A stretch of DNA of 64,000 nucleotides from Dromiciops gliroides (GCF_019393635.1 NC_057867.1:68389492-68453491), one strand, 5' to 3'; positions 12,401-25,260 are shown, numbered from the stretch's first letter. Numbers and translations are program-made. Notes: generated from the sequence alone by a model not told the origin.

Positions 12401-14394
12401 GTGACATAAATTAGCCAAAAAAAAAATGTACAGGATTGCAAAGAAAGTGTGCAGTATCAGGGCTCAGGTTGTGTGTACTGTTATAATAATGAATTGTTAA
12501 AAAGCTTTTTGTCTTCCTTATTATTCTTAGCTGATAGTGTGGGAAAATACTCTATCTTTTCTGCCTGCTGCCACTAGGTGGTTGTAAAAAAGGATATTAT
12601 TTTTTCTATATAGCCCAGCCACCTATGTGACATAACAACCCTTTTCCTTAGAGAGAAAAAAACAAAATGGTATACATTCTTCCAATAAAATATTACAGAG
12701 CATACAAAATGGTGGCCTGATTTGGAGTTTAGGTGATAGAGAAGGGAAGACGGTGGTCAAGCTTTTCCTCTGTTTCAGTTTATCTTTGAACCTACAGGGC
12801 TTGACTTATTGATGACCAGATATCCTAATAAATGCCTTAGTGACTCTATTTGAGTGAGTCAAAGATAAGGAGGCTTCATATCACTGAATTAATGCATCTC
12901 TATAATCATTATTTGTGGGAGAGTAAAAACAAGTATAGCAGACCTCTGGCCGATGTTTCACACCCTTGGTTCATTGTCAGGGCTTTTGTCTCCCAGTGAA
13001 TATATCACATTCATGTCAGCAAAAGTGCTTTATTTTTATATTGACTCCAATATGGATGAATTAAAGTATTCTCTATAAATGTGTATGTAATTATATGTTT
13101 AGTTATGTATATACTCATGTGTGTATTCTGATATATATGTATGTGTGTGTGTATACACATACACTAATACTCCTGCCTAATACATTTCAGCCGAATTGGT
13201 CATACATAGAAATGAATTACTGTTCATTAAGTACTTTAAATCTAGGCATGTAGAGTCTTGTCCTCTGTCAAATTGGGACAACGCTTGGTCATAAGCAGGT
13301 AGCCTTAGTTGAGACGCTTTTCTTGTAATAAGAGAGGGTTGCCATGACACTTCTCCCTCTTTCTTTCCCTCCGACAGGGAGGGATGGCACACACACAATG
13401 TATGTCTACATGTATGTATATTTAAACACACGCATATGTGTATGTATGTATATTGTACATATGTATATAACATCTTGAAAGTCCCTGATGAACAGGGATT
13501 CACTTTTATGTATGATCAATTATGTCTAAATTTCTCAGGCAAGGGAACTAATCACACGTAATCTGTTCTAAGATTATATGGTAAATTTAAGAAAGGTTTA
13601 ATTTTCAAACTTAGGAAAATTTCAAACTTGAGGTTAAAATAGTAACATCTAAATGAACTTGTAGTGCTATATGCTTATATATTTACATTTTACATCTATA
13701 TAAAATTTTAAAATTACAGACCGGGATTTTCCTACCACCCCAGCTGGAGTCTGGGCTATTATCAAGTCAGGTTGTACTTGGAGAATGAAGATTCATTTCA
13801 AAATCACCTAAGTAAATATAACAAAGGCATATCTAATATGCATATTGGCTGGAGGGTAGGTAAAGGTAAGAGGAAGAGGAGAAAAACATTTAAGTATGAG
13901 TGTTTGAGAAAACCTACTATATGAAAATCCAGATTTGTAAAATAATTGTCATAAGTACTCCTGGTGACTTAAGGGATTGCTTATGATGTTCTAGGGACAT
14001 AATTTTAGGACCTTCTGCAAATTGAAGATAGAACAGAAATGAAGATAATCTCTGAAATTAAACTTTTACTCATTGAAAAAATGTGATTTGATTGACAAAA
14101 ATAAATTATATATATTTTTAAAGGAAATGCCTATTCTGTGAGGTGAAATGCATCTGCAATGACAAACAAAATATATGTGAAATAGATGTTATTATCCATG
14201 ATTTGGAATATCCTCATTAATATCCCCCTTTGTTAGCATAAGTAATAATAAGTATTTATTATTTGTGATCTATTGTGGAGGTAGAATTAACAAGACTTGG
14301 CAAATGATCAGAATGGGGGGAGTAAGAGAAAGAATGATGATGACTTCGAGGTGAAAAATGTGTTCTAGAATTTTGCAAAGTATAGCATTCAATT
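9430..14394 (+). other. Presumed first part of the TENT5D intron, no recognised gene
   Basis: AT-rich sequence with no coding frame and no repeat I can name with confidence. It contains a TG/TA-rich patch around 13080-13160 and another around 13390-13470. It is notable for having no young SINE. Confidence 0.4.
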
Positions 14395-14870
14395 TCAGTA
14401 AATATTTTATTCAGCACCTACTATGTGCAAAAGCACTATGCTGGTCAATGGGGATAGAAAGAGAAGAAACTAAAGAACCCCTGCCCTCAAAGATTGTGTC
14501 TATGTGAGTGGAGAGAAAAGGGGCCAGATTTTGTAGAAGTATAGTTAGCATGATCTGGCAGCTCATTATAGATGAGGGAATGAGAGAAGGGCAAAAATCA
14601 GGGATGACTCCAGAGTTTCTAACTTAGGATGCAGAGAAGGTGATGATTCTCACAACAGGAAGAGGGAAGTTAAGGTTAGGATTTAGAGGGGACGATAAGC
14701 CGTTCTGTTTTAGACATGTTGAGGTGCCAACAAACCATTTAGTAGGAAATAGAAAACAAGCAGGTGATGGTGTGGGAATGAAGTCCTAGAAATAGATGGG
14801 AGCTAGATATGTAGATCTGGAAGTCATCTGCACAGAGATGATACTTGAACTCATGAAAGCAGATGAAGTT
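14395..14870 (+). repeat. L2-like LINE 3' region fragment
   Basis: It starts with CAGCACCTACTATGTGCAAA and GCTGGTCAATGGGGATA, followed by purine-rich text (ATGACTCCAGAGTTTCTAAC, CATCTGCACAGAGATGATA). This matches a repeat very common in marsupial DNA that I associate with L2-clade LINEs. Family name tentative. Confidence 0.45.
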
Positions 14871-16324
14871 ACTGGGGTGAACATTTAGAGTGGAGAAACA
14901 TTTTAATAAAAAGAAAATGGTATACTATCTAAAATATGAACTAGTAAATTTAAAAAACCTTCCTGTGATCCAGCCATTGCCTCAAACTATTATATTATAT
15001 TTTTCCTCCACTTCACTGTCAAACTCCTAGAAAGAATCACCTGAACCAGCTTTTTAGCTTAATTAAATAATGTCAGTAGATTCACAGATTCCAAGCATCC
15101 AATTCACTCTTCTAATCCTACCCACAATATTCCTGCTATTACCTATAATTCCTAAACTAAGTAAATGGACCAAGTATGCACCTATAGCCAAATAAATTAC
15201 TCCTTCCATCGTGGGAGCAAAGTGGCTCATAAAGTTAAAAAAGGAACAGAAAAGAATAAGGAAAAGAATGCTCATTAATCTTCCTTGATGTCTGCTACCA
15301 GGTGTCTTTTTTATGTTGGTCCTGGAGTCATAGATGTGAGCCCTATTTCTTTCCTGTGACTGGGGACAAATGGGAAAGAGAGAGAGACACAACCTCAACA
15401 TTAATTTTATAAAATTCTATTTTCTTTTTGCAATTTTCTTTATGCCAAAAGAAGTAATTTTATAAGATCACTTTTGAGAAATGGCAGGGCTATAGCATTT
15501 TTGTGAAGCCATAAATACTCTGGCCAGGAAGACTGACCAGAATACTCAGTTGCCTTCATTATTTCCTTCAGAGCAATCATATGTTTCCATACTAGATTAT
15601 TGCTAAGATTGCTGCCTGATCTGGGGCATCTTATGGTATATTATGTTAATCAGATTACCCTAAGATATAATTCCTCAAAAAGAATTATATTGTTCCTTTT
15701 CTCCCCCATAGGTTCCCTTGGTAGATTCTTGTTTTTAATCAGTGACAAGATGATGGTTCCTATTTTTACCAAGGGATCTAGCGAGTCATCATATTAATTG
15801 TGTCATTTGGCAGGAGTCCTTCCATTATAAATCTAAGTGTTTTCACATTTTCTCTTAAGATGTAGTACAAGGATTAATAAAGACATAGAAAATAACAGTC
15901 CATCCCAGTGGCCATGGGTGACTAGAAAGTTTTCTTATATAGATATATGTCAAGGTTGAGGGCTGAGAAAGAATATTGTAATCACACCATGATTGTATTT
16001 TCTTCCATCATTATTCCATTCCTAAGGTAGATATGACACACAGTCCTTTGATTGCCAGCATAGACTATATAAAAAACAAACCGAAACAATCCCTGCATAA
16101 CCTCACATGAAAACATAGCAAATTGACTTGATTTGTCAAGCTTTCTCAAGTAAATTGCAGCAATTGATTACTCTAAATCCTGGCCTTTTTCACATCATCA
16201 CTGTTTACTGCAGTCATATGGACCATGGCCAGTGGTAAAGAAGGAAAAGGAAAAGGATGACTGACAGAGGTAAGTGACCGACAGAAAGCAGACTCAGAGT
16301 GATATGTATACATACATACATACA

Positions 16325-16355
<31 letters not shown>

Positions 16356-17012
16356 TTTATTATTATGCTTCTGTCTAAATTATTAACTTTCTGGGGATAA
16401 TTGTTCATGTTATACGGATGATGGGATCATTGAAGTAAGGGCTTTTGCTCCGATTAGGACTTACAGCCTATGAAAATTTCATTGCATTTCCACAAATATT
16501 CATACCCACAGCTAGCTCAGCAAACACACTCTGATGGGCCAGGAGCACTAAATGAAAGCAAAACACTATGGGGAATAGAAAACTAAACACATGGTGGTTC
16601 TTTCTGTACTGTGAACATTTACCAAAACTTGGTCTTTGTCTGTGCTCTGGATAGCAAATTTAGATTAAATTTCTCAACAAAGCTGGTGAGTACTATTGTA
16701 TTTTCTTATCTCTAACCTCCCCTCCCCACGTAGAATATTTGTTCCTTATGGGCAAGGCTTGTTACAAGTCAGGCAATAAATATTTCTAAGGTAGCTGCAC
16801 AATTGAGAGGCTAGTGAAAGAAACCTGAACTTGAATTAAGCTACCACAGATAATTGAAAAAGTAACTATATATTTGGATAATTAAGAATTGACTATAATT
16901 ATGACTGCTTTCAATACTGTATTTTTTGTTAAAAGATTTAAGACCAGCCTTAGGGTAAAATTAGATCCCAGTCAGTTTTCCCCCTACTTAAGGCACTAAT
17001 TTTTTTCAGAAT
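14871..17012 (+). other. Intronic DNA without recognised genes
   Basis: Within the presumed TENT5D intron. It holds a (CATA)n microsatellite but no convincing exon or young repeat. Confidence 0.35.
16306..16355. repeat. (CATA)n microsatellite
   Basis: About eleven near-perfect CATA units in a row. Confidence 0.9.
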
Positions 17013-17600
17013 CTCAGTTTGTCGCAAAAACTTCAAAGGCCATCCAATCTAACCTTCACTTAAACAAGAATCTAATCTGTAACATACCCAACAAATGGTC
17101 GTCCAGTCTTTTCTTGATGACCTCCCATGCCTCATAAATTAGTCCATTCCCTTCTTGTATAACTCTCATTTTTAGGATTTTTTACTTTATGTTAAGTCTA
17201 AATTTACATTTTTACAATTTTCATCTATTGGTCTTCCTTCTCAGGGGCCAAGCAGAACAAGTTAAACAAGTTCTCCACATGACAGCCCTTCAAATACTTG
17301 AAGAAAGAAATGACTTCCATGAGTCTTTTAATTTTCAAACTATATATCCTCAGTTCTCACTTGAGGCTTTTTACCTTGCTGGTCGCTGTCCTTTGGACAG
17401 TCTCCAGCTTCTGAAAATGTGGTACCCAGAACGAAACACAATAAAAATACTCTAGACATGATCTGACTAGGGAAGCGTATAGTGGGATCTTCTGAACTCG
17501 TGACCCCATGCTTCTTAACACAGCCTAAGGTAACATTAATCATTTTGCTTGCCATATCACATTGCCGACTCATATTGAGCTTGCAAGTGTATTGGAGGCA
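17013..17600 (-). repeat. CR1/L3-type LINE 3' fragment
   Basis: An extensive antisense match in order: GGCCATCCAATCTAAC, GGGGCCAAGCAGAACAAG, ACAGCCCTTCAAATACTTGA, TGTCCTTTGGACAGTCTCCA, GTGGTACCCAGAACGAAACA, GATCTGACTAGGGAAGCG, and CCGACTCATATTGAGCTTGC at the right. The best-preserved CR1-type copy in the window. Confidence 0.7.
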
Positions 17601-17749
17601 AATTATAAGTTAGATGAGCAAATGTTAAATCATCCATGAGTTCTGATTGTGTGTGTGTGAGTGATTGACATATAAGAGGATGCTTCTGTAAAGGAGAGCT
17701 CAAGCACAAAGGCTACATATTCATATTAAATAGCATGTATACACACACA

Positions 17750-17830
17750 GAATCAGTCAATAAACACTTATTGATAGCCTACTATGTGAAAGGCATTGTG
17801 CTAAGCACTGGACACATATTACATTCTTGA
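17750..17830 (+). repeat. L2-like repeat tip
   Basis: Short match of the form CAATAAACACTTATTGATAG followed by CTACTATGTGAAAGGCATTG and TGCTAAGCACTGG, the same repeat start as at 14395. Confidence 0.45.
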
Positions 17831-19359
17831 ATTTTTGGAGGGGCCTCACTATGTAAGCCCCACCCTGACACTAGAGCTATGTCTGTGTACAAGATTCAAG
17901 GCCAATGCAGCAGTGAAAGGGGTCTACACATAGACAGTGAATGATACCAGACAGAGGCTAGGCCATCCTCCCTTTTCACCACCCTCCCCAAACAAAAAGA
18001 TGCGTATAGACCTTCAAGGTGAAGATTTAGAAGCAGAGGGGGCAGAGGTAACACCTTGTTTCCTCAGCAATTAAAACACCAGAGAGTCAAAAGTGGAGAC
18101 TGGATAATGAGAAAGCAGATATAATACTCCACCAGTACGGTCCCCTAAAATGTAAAAATCACTAGGAGTAGGCTATTATATGTGCTCCTTTTCCCCTGTA
18201 GACCCTTCTATTTTTTGTTGATACTAGGCAATACAAGTCCAGAACAGATAGACCCCCTGGAAAAATTAAAAAACAAAACCCAAAATATGTAAGTAGGGGC
18301 CAAAGACAGCCACATCTCCCCGTAGTGAAAGAAAAACTGGCTTTGGAGGATATGTCTTTGAAGTGTTTCTGATTAGCGTAAAGCAAGGACACAAAAATGT
18401 GCGCTGTTGTTATTTCCATCACGAGGGGGGAACACAGTGTTTTAGTGAGGTGCAGATTTTTCAGGTGCGAATGACTAATCTTCCAACTCAACTTTACAAG
18501 TGCCAAGTAAAGTGCCTGCTGATTGCAATGCACCAGTACTGTTGTAAAGCCAATGACGTAAATTATTTTTAGTTATGTGTTGCTTTGTAGCCATTATCAT
18601 ACCCCCTCCTCTCCCACTTCTCCTTTGAACTTATATTAATTTAAATACACACAATTTAACAGTTCAGTTTTTCTAATAGTTTCATGTTTATTCCCTTTAT
18701 CTACTTGATTGTAAGCCACTTGAGGGGAGAGATAATTAATTATGTCTTATACTTTTAATCTGCCACAGCAACCAGCATAAAGCTTAGCACAAATAGGTGC
18801 TCAAAATACTGACTGGTTAATTTTGATGGATGTGCAGATGGATAAAAGGGTAGATTTGTATTGAGGGTCATAAAATAGATTAGATAAGTATAATAAGGCC
18901 CTCTTTTTGAAGATTTTTTAATTCAAGACAAATAATTTAGATTTGATGTAGTAGTGTTTAATAAATGAATAATCCATTTACATGTGGTAGTTTCAACCAA
19001 AGCATATGAAAGGCAGTTTGTATTTCAAGCAGGGTACTAATGTTTAATTTATACCAGTGCATATCACCTGGCCACAATATGTGTTTTCTGCAGTCCCTTT
19101 ATTTAACTCTTTTATTTATGTTGTGTACCACATAAATCTAAAAACCACATCTTTAAAATGGGAAGTTTTCTGTCTATATTTTGGAGCTTTCTTAGTTTAC
19201 AAATGGTTCTTAAGTTAGCACTTTGTAGAAACAAGTCAGAACTTTAAAGCTTTATTGGGACTGAGATTGCGAGGTTGCCAACTTTGTTCATTTTATAATA
19301 CTGAGAGTAGGGGGATGATTGGGGGTAGAAAGGTCTCTCTAAGCCTTTTTGTCCTGTCC
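17831..19359 (+). other. Intronic DNA, mostly unassigned
   Basis: It includes an antisense L2 3' tip at about 18690-18830 (TGTAAGCCACTTGAGGGGAG). A full CRE-like TGACGTAA lies at 18554-18561 next to a CCAAT-like CCAAT. No coding frame is supported. Confidence 0.35.
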
Positions 19360-19515
19360 TGGTGGATAAAAGCACATACTTCCAAAAGTAGAACCCCATT
19401 TTATAGATAAAGAAACTGAGACACAGGTAAGTGACTTGCAAGAAGTGCCACAGCTAATTAGCGAAAGTGATTAAAACTCAAATCTTATTCCCATTCTCAA
19501 GCTATGGCAGGTTGC
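19360..19515 (-). repeat. MIR-type fragment
   Basis: Antisense core: CCATTTTATAGATAAAGAAA, CTGAGACACAGGTAAGTGAC, GCCACAGCTAATTAGC. Confidence 0.5.
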
Positions 19516-20079
19516 TTCTCTCTAAACTATGTGATAAAGCATGATGCCATTATGTATTTGAGATGCTTGAAGTTTTCTTTTCTTTAGCACCTCATCAAAA
19601 CTGAAATCTGTGAGCTTGTATTTCACAATACATGAGGGGGTGAATCTAAGAAGGCAGTATGATGGTGGGAGGAGTTGTCCCATTTGGGAATTGTCTGAGT
19701 CAGAAAATCTCAACCTCTGCAGTAATTTATTGGAAATATTTTCAGATTTGGTAGCTAAAATGTGGTTTCTTCTCTTTAAATTTCATTCGTGATAATTATG
19801 ATGGGTTAGTGAATAGAGCCTCGTGAAGACTATGTGGAGGTGTCTTAAGAACTAAAAACTAAACTTGCACTGACTTCCATTTTTCACAAATAAAAAGATT
19901 TGGGATCATGGAAGAATTGTAATGCCTCTTTCATGCTACCTCTCAGGGTAAAAAATAAAAGGCACTATAAAAGATTTTTTAAATTAACATTAAATCAATT
20001 TATTTGCCACAATGAAATTCTTATTATTGAAATTATACGAACCTCTTTATATAATATCACTGAGTAGTTTTCTTAATGG

Positions 20080-20900
20080 TGACAAGAAGAAACAGGCATA
20101 GGGGAAGTATCAACTGCTATCCCAGAAAGCAAATTTGGTAGGTGTGATGTGAAATCTCAGAATAGTTGTAGTTTGAGATGGCCAAGAGGCAGTTGGAGCT
20201 GCATGACTTGAGCTCAGAGAAAGACTAGGGCTGGATATATATTTGAGCATCGTCTGCAAAGAGATGATCATTGAATTCATAGGAGCTTGTGAGATCATCA
20301 GGGAGACAGAACAGAGCAAAAAACAAAAGCTTAAGTCAGAGCTTTGGGTCGGGGGAACACTCACTGTTAGAGGAAATAAGATATATGAACAGTTAGCACA
20401 GGAGCTTGAGTAGAAATGGTTAGGAATAGGAGTACCAGGAGAGAAAAAAGCCTAAAGAGGGAAGAGTATCCAGGAAAAGGGGGTGATTGACAATGTTTTC
20501 TTGCCACAGAGGTCAATGAACATACAGATTCAAAAGAGGCCATTGGATTTTGCAGTTAAAAGAGCACTGGTAACTTTGGAGAGGGAGGTTTCAATTGAAT
20601 GATGAGGTCAGAAACCAGATTGCAGAGATTAGAAGAGACTGAGTGGAGAAGGAGTGAGCCACCAATTGATTGTAGATGGCTTTGTCAAAGAGTTTAAGAC
20701 ATGAAAGTGGGGAGAGAGACAGCATGATAACTACTGGGGGTGAGAGCATCAAGTTAGGGTTTTTTAAGGACTGAAAAGACATGGGCATGTTTGTAAGCAG
20801 GAGGGAAGGATCCTTCAGATAGGGAGATTGAAGATGAGAGAGAGTGAGGATGACGGTAGGGCAGTTTTCTGGAGAAGTCAGGATTCTAGATTAGAAAAGT
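20080..20900 (+). repeat. L2-like LINE-associated repeat
   Basis: Purine-rich text such as GGCCATTGGATTTTGCAGTT, GATGAGGTCAGAAACCAGAT, GAAAAGACATGGGCATGTTT and GTAAGCAGGAGGGAAGGATC. It recurs in shorter form near 35150-35345, so it is a dispersed repeat in this genome. Family tentative. Confidence 0.5.
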
Positions 20901-21839
20901 CATCAGGCTCTTCTCTACTTCTGCTTTCTTCGTGGCCAAAAGTTCTCTCAGGATACCCTCTTCCTTCAAATACATTTGCGACCTAATATAAATATACTTG
21001 GAGAGAAAGGATACTTAAGGTGGAAACAAATCATTTGGGGCTCTTTAAAACTTGTGATGGTAGGGAAAGAACAATAAATGAATTTGCATCATCAGTTTTT
21101 CCTTCCCTAGCTCCCAATTTTATAACACAATGTGAATTGTTATTGAAAAGATAGTTGTTGTTATTGGAGCATTGCTTATGAAAGAAGAGAAGGAAATTAT
21201 CGAACTGAAATAGTATTTAGTACCAGTATTATGTATTTAAGTGTATGTTCTGAACAAGAAAGATTAAAAACTTCATTTCTTAAAATCTATACATTTTGCT
21301 TTTAAAACCCCATAATGCTGTCATTATTGTTCTGTAATTTATGAAAGTTAATTTACCTTTTGGGTTTATAAACTTGGTTTCTACTGATTTTTAAATGAAA
21401 GTTTCCAAGAAATAACAAAATTGATCTATGAGTCAGCATGGAGGTTTTTTAAAAAGTGAGCAATGTTTATGACCTTTGAGAAAAAGATTAATAGAATTTA
21501 GCTACAAACTGCCAAAGCAATTTCATCCTTTTTCTGCTCACATGGTTCAGAAAATATATGCATTTCAGTTTTCAGCATGACATTTTATTGAAAAAAATTC
21601 ATGTGCATATTAAGACAAAATTATAGTTTAAGAAATGTATAGGTCTTATTCAACAGTCTAGCAAATACAGGGGCCATGGATAACCAAAACATGCAAATTA
21701 TCTCTACAATTCTGGCTTTACACTTTCTGCCATTAACCCAGGAAATTATATTCTAGAAGGCTATCTTTTGGGAGTCTTTTGCTATTTAATCAATTAAAAT
21801 GCTTTTTTTACATATCAGAACCCTTTCATTTGATATCAC

Positions 21840-22015
21840 AAACCAATTCATTTATCCTCACAAAGAAGGGCAAAAAGCCTTTGCTTTCATTCTAATGGGG
21901 GAGACAACATACAAATAAGTACATATAACACACACATGTATATTCAGAAAAAGAAAGAGAGGAGAGAGGGGGAGAGGGAGGGGAGAGACGGAGACAGAGA
22001 GAATGAGAGGTTTCT
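21840..22015. repeat. L2-like fragment followed by GA-rich low-complexity tract
   Basis: ATTCTAATGGGGGAGACAAC near 21892 matches the dispersed L2-like repeat. 21949-22012 is a run of GAGAGGGGGAGA-type sequence. Confidence 0.5.
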
Positions 22016-22169
22016 TATTCTAAACATATCTTTAGATACTTTAGAGAATGGATCTCTACACCTGTGTCCAATTCTGACATTATACTGCCTTTAGTAAATT
22101 CCATATTCGTAAAATGCTTGGAATCTTTAAAAAATATTGTCCTAGTTTCAGATCTTATATTTGTTCAGA

Positions 22170-22350
22170 AATAGAATCAAAGATTTAGAGCTCAAAGGGA
22201 TCTTATAGACTCTATATTCCACCACTACCCTCATTTTAAAGAAACTGAGGCCCAGAAAGATGTGGTGATTTGCTTAAGTCACACAGGTAATATAAGCAGC
22301 AGAGCCAGGACTCAAATTTATGTTCTCTGACTTCAAATACAGCAAAGGAC
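22170..22350 (-). repeat. THER1/MIR3-type SINE
   Basis: In order: ATCAAAGATTTAGAGCTCAA, CCTCATTTTAAAGAAACTGA, GGCCCAGAAAGATGTGG, AAGTCACACAGGTAATATAA and GCAGAGCCAGGACTCAAATT. Confidence 0.65.
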
Positions 22351-23394
22351 AGTAAAGTCTTGAACATGTCCAGATCTTCTATCATCCTGAATAGCTCAAA
22401 TAACCATTTTCATGAGCCTCATTTAAATTCTATATCATTTGGGTCTATAGTCAGAAAAATAGTGAACCAGGGCCCAGGGTTAAAAGTGCCCCATCCCCAG
22501 GTTATGTCTTTAAGATAGAAGGAAGCTTTTGGTCACCAGTGGCAAACTGGTGGTCAGAATTTTCAGGCTCATTGCTTAACTGTACATTTTATTTACTTTT
22601 GTAGACTTATTTGGCATAGGCTGTTTAATAGAGTCTTTGAAGATTCATGTAATCACTGTAATTGTACCTAATTACCTAATTGTATAATTATATTTAATTG
22701 CATCCATGGTGTTCATACACATAACACAAATTTAATTACTTACCCCCCTCTGTGAAATTCCGTGAGATCATCTTGCACATCTGCAGTGAGAATTTTGAAA
22801 GCTTAGGTAGCTGGTGTTTGTGTTTCCTTTTTTCTCTTGTTTTGATAACTTTGAAAGTCTGAAAATTTTTGCCCTTAGTTTTTATTTTCCATAAATTAGG
22901 GGTCATACATTTTCTAGCTATCTTACAGATATTGGAAAGATAAGATTAGCTTTTGTGAAACTCATTTGAGTTCTTTATAGTAAGGCTATTATATACATTC
23001 TATACATTATTTCATTTCAAGTTATTAAAACTACCTACAAATAATAAAAGTAAAATTATTTGTCATTGACAATGAACATTATTGGTCAATCCTTTGTACA
23101 TTGTTTTAATGATGTACCTTTTCCCTTCGTGTATCATACTACACAAATAACACTTCAAACACCAGGACATTATCAATAAGTATAAATCATTTGTTCAGGC
23201 AACAAAAACTTATTGAATGCATACTGTGTGCAGTACAATAATGGTATGGTATCACACCTCCAATAAGTTCTGAGTTCTTAGAATCCGCCATCTGGCAGGT
23301 TCTAACATGCTAGAAAGGTTTCAAATTCAGAGTCTGTGATAGCATTGTACCAATGACCGGCTTAAATTCAGATAGGCTTATTTCTGGGGCTGCC

Positions 23395-23545
23395 ATCAAG
23401 TGATGAATTTTTAGTAATAGCCAGAGAAGTTCAGTGACTTTCCCAAAGTCTCACAACTAATACAAGGCAGAGGCAGAACTAGGAACCAGAACTATTGACT
23501 CCTGATCATTGTGTACCCTAATTCTGCCTTCTTGAATAATGCTGA
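23395..23545 (-). repeat. MIR-type fragment
   Basis: It contains AGTTCAGTGACTTTCCCAAA, GTCTCACAACTAATACAAGG and CAGAGGCAGAACTAGGAACC. Confidence 0.5.
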
Positions 23546-23599
23546 ACAATTTTATCTACTCCTGACAGCATAAGAAAATCTATCAAGCATTTAAAAGCA

Positions 23600-23835
23600 A
23601 TTGCCATATCCATTCCCTAGCTACCTCTTCCTCCCCACCAAATATTCTCTTCTCTAGACTCAATGTTTTCAACTTCTTTAGCTATTTTTCATATATAATA
23701 GGTTTTTAAATCTCTCACTATCCTGGTTCACTCTCTTCTGGGCCCCCTCCAATTGGTTGATGGCCCTTAAAATGTATTATCTAGAACTAAACATAACCGC
23801 CCAACCACAGCAGGAATGTGTTCAAGTTTAAAATC
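23600..23835 (-). repeat. CR1/L3-type LINE fragment
   Basis: Antisense matches around CACTATCCTGGTTCACTCTC, TTCTGGGCCCCCTCCAATTG and TATCTAGAACTAAACATAAC, ending about 180 bp before the TENT5D acceptor. Confidence 0.45.
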
Positions 23836-23977
23836 AAACATTAATATTTAAACATTTATTCAATATTTTAAATCCTTGTTGTTAATTTACTGCCTCTACT
23901 TAAAACTTGTCTTCTGTAAGGGGAGACTTTTTTTTTCTTCTAGTTTTTTATGTATATGTCAAACCATACTTAAGAAT

Positions 23978-24023
23978 CTAACCTGTTTTTTCAACATTTT
24001 TCTTTAACCCTACAGACGCAACA
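23978..24023 (+). promoter_or_regulatory. TENT5D: Splice acceptor and 5' UTR remnant in front of the TENT5D coding exon
   Basis: A branch-point-like CTAAC (23978-23982) is followed by a T-rich tract and CCCTACAG ending at 24015, giving an exon start at 24016. Eight untranslated bases then precede the ATG. The distance from branch A to AG is about 34 nt, which is normal. This shows that the mRNA has at least one upstream untranslated exon. Confidence 0.75.
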
Positions 24024-25196
24024 ATGTCTGAAAACTTAGACAGAAGATTCTGCAATCTCACCTGGGATCAAGTTAAAATACTAGATCAAGTGTTAAGTGA
24101 AGTGGTACCGATTCATGGAAGAGGAAATTTCCCAACACTGGATGTGAAAACCAAGGATATCATCCTCGTGGTACAAGATGAACTCCAGAAGAGAGAAATT
24201 ATCATCAAAGATATTCGTCTGAATGGTTCAACAGCTAGCCACATCCTTGCAAAGCAGAATGGAACCAGCTATAAGGATCTCGACATCATTTTTGGTATTG
24301 GGTATCTAGGTGAGCAAGAATTTCATATTGTTAAGGAGGCTGTTCTGAATTGTCTGCAAGACTTCTTCCCAAAAGGTGTCAATAAAGAGAAGATCACGGC
24401 ACAGACCATGAAAGATGCTTATGTCCAGAAGATGGTGAAAGTTTCCACTGAACACGACCGCTGGAGTCTCATTTCTCTGTCAAACAACACTGGGAAGAAC
24501 ATGGAATTCAAGTTCGTGAATTCGCTTAGACGTCAGTTTGAATTCAGTGTCGATTCCTTCCAGATAATCCTAACCAACCTTCTGGAGGTCTACAGGGATG
24601 TCAATTCTGTGTTGAGCGAAGAATCCTACCCTGTTATTGTGGCAGAGAGCATGTATGGAGACTTCGAGCAAGCAATGGATCATCTGCGACACAAGCTAAT
24701 TTCCACCAGAAACCCTGAAGAAATTAGAGGTGGAGGCCTTCTCAAGTACAGCAACCTACTGGTCCGTGATTTCAAGCCCGCAAGTGAGACGGAAATCAAA
24801 ACCTTGGAGCGTTACATGTGTTCCAGATTCTTCATTGATTTTCCTGATGTGAATGAGCAACAAAAGAAGATTGAGTCCTACCTACGTAACCATTTCGTTG
24901 GTGAAGAGAACAGCAAATATGACTACCTGATGACCTTGCGTGGTGTTGTCAACGAAAGCACCGTTTGCCTCATGGGGCACGAAAGAAGACAGACCCTGAA
25001 TATGATCACCATTCTGGCTCTAAAAGTGCTTGGAGAACAAAACATCATACCCAACACAGCCAATGTGACCTGCTATTACCAGCCTGCTCCGTATGTCGCT
25101 GATAGAAATTTCAGCAGTTACTACGTGGCTCATGGACACCCATTCATCTATCAGTCATACCCACTGCACATCCATGTGCAGGGTGGTTTGGTTTAA
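24024..25196 (+). CDS. TENT5D: TENT5D (FAM46D), non-canonical poly(A) polymerase of the TENT5 family
   Basis: A complete 390-residue frame with no internal stop. The family adds adenosines to mRNA 3' ends, using a nucleotidyltransferase fold; TENT5D is the testis-enriched paralogue. Seen in the protein: WDQV near residue 14, [10 protein letters not shown] at 29-38, the nucleotidyltransferase Gly-Ser turn (LNGSTAS, 66-72), the metal-binding pair in KDLDIIF (Asp85, Asp87), and the third acidic residue in MEFKF (Glu161). The family-typical stretches [13 protein letters not shown] (169-181), [18 protein letters not shown] (233-250), [14 protein letters not shown] (261-274) and [15 protein letters not shown] (309-323) are all kept. 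NLTWDQV, the LDQVL that follows, and IIPNT (341-345) favour TENT5D over A/B/C; human TENT5D is of almost equal length (about 389). The start is supported by the MSE N-terminus and by a splice acceptor 8 bp upstream. A single coding exon is expected for this paralogue. The C-terminus ([14 protein letters not shown]) is closer to TENT5A/C as I recall them than to human TENT5D. Confidence 0.95.
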   Translation: MSENLDRRFCNLTWDQVKILDQVLSEVVPIHGRGNFPTLDVKTKDIILVVQDELQKREIIIKDIRLNGSTASHILAKQNGTSYKDLDIIFGIGYLGEQEFHIVKEAVLNCLQDFFPKGVNKEKITAQTMKDAYVQKMVKVSTEHDRWSLISLSNNTGKNMEFKFVNSLRRQFEFSVDSFQIILTNLLEVYRDVNSVLSEESYPVIVAESMYGDFEQAMDHLRHKLISTRNPEEIRGGGLLKYSNLLVRDFKPASETEIKTLERYMCSRFFIDFPDVNEQQKKIESYLRNHFVGEENSKYDYLMTLRGVVNESTVCLMGHERRQTLNMITILALKVLGEQNIIPNTANVTCYYQPAPYVADRNFSSYYVAHGHPFIYQSYPLHIHVQGGLV

Positions 25197-25260
25197 GTAA
25201 AACCAAAGCAGAAAACCAGCAGAAATAAAGACCTTCTGAAAGCAAGTTTTCAAATCTCAT
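25197..25260 (+). terminator. TENT5D: Possible proximal poly(A) signal of TENT5D
   Basis: AATAAA lies at 25224-25229, only 28 nt after the stop codon, followed by a T-rich stretch further down. This would give an unusually short 3' UTR. The true site may be farther downstream, because the next several kb are repeat-poor and could hold a long 3' UTR. Confidence 0.35.
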
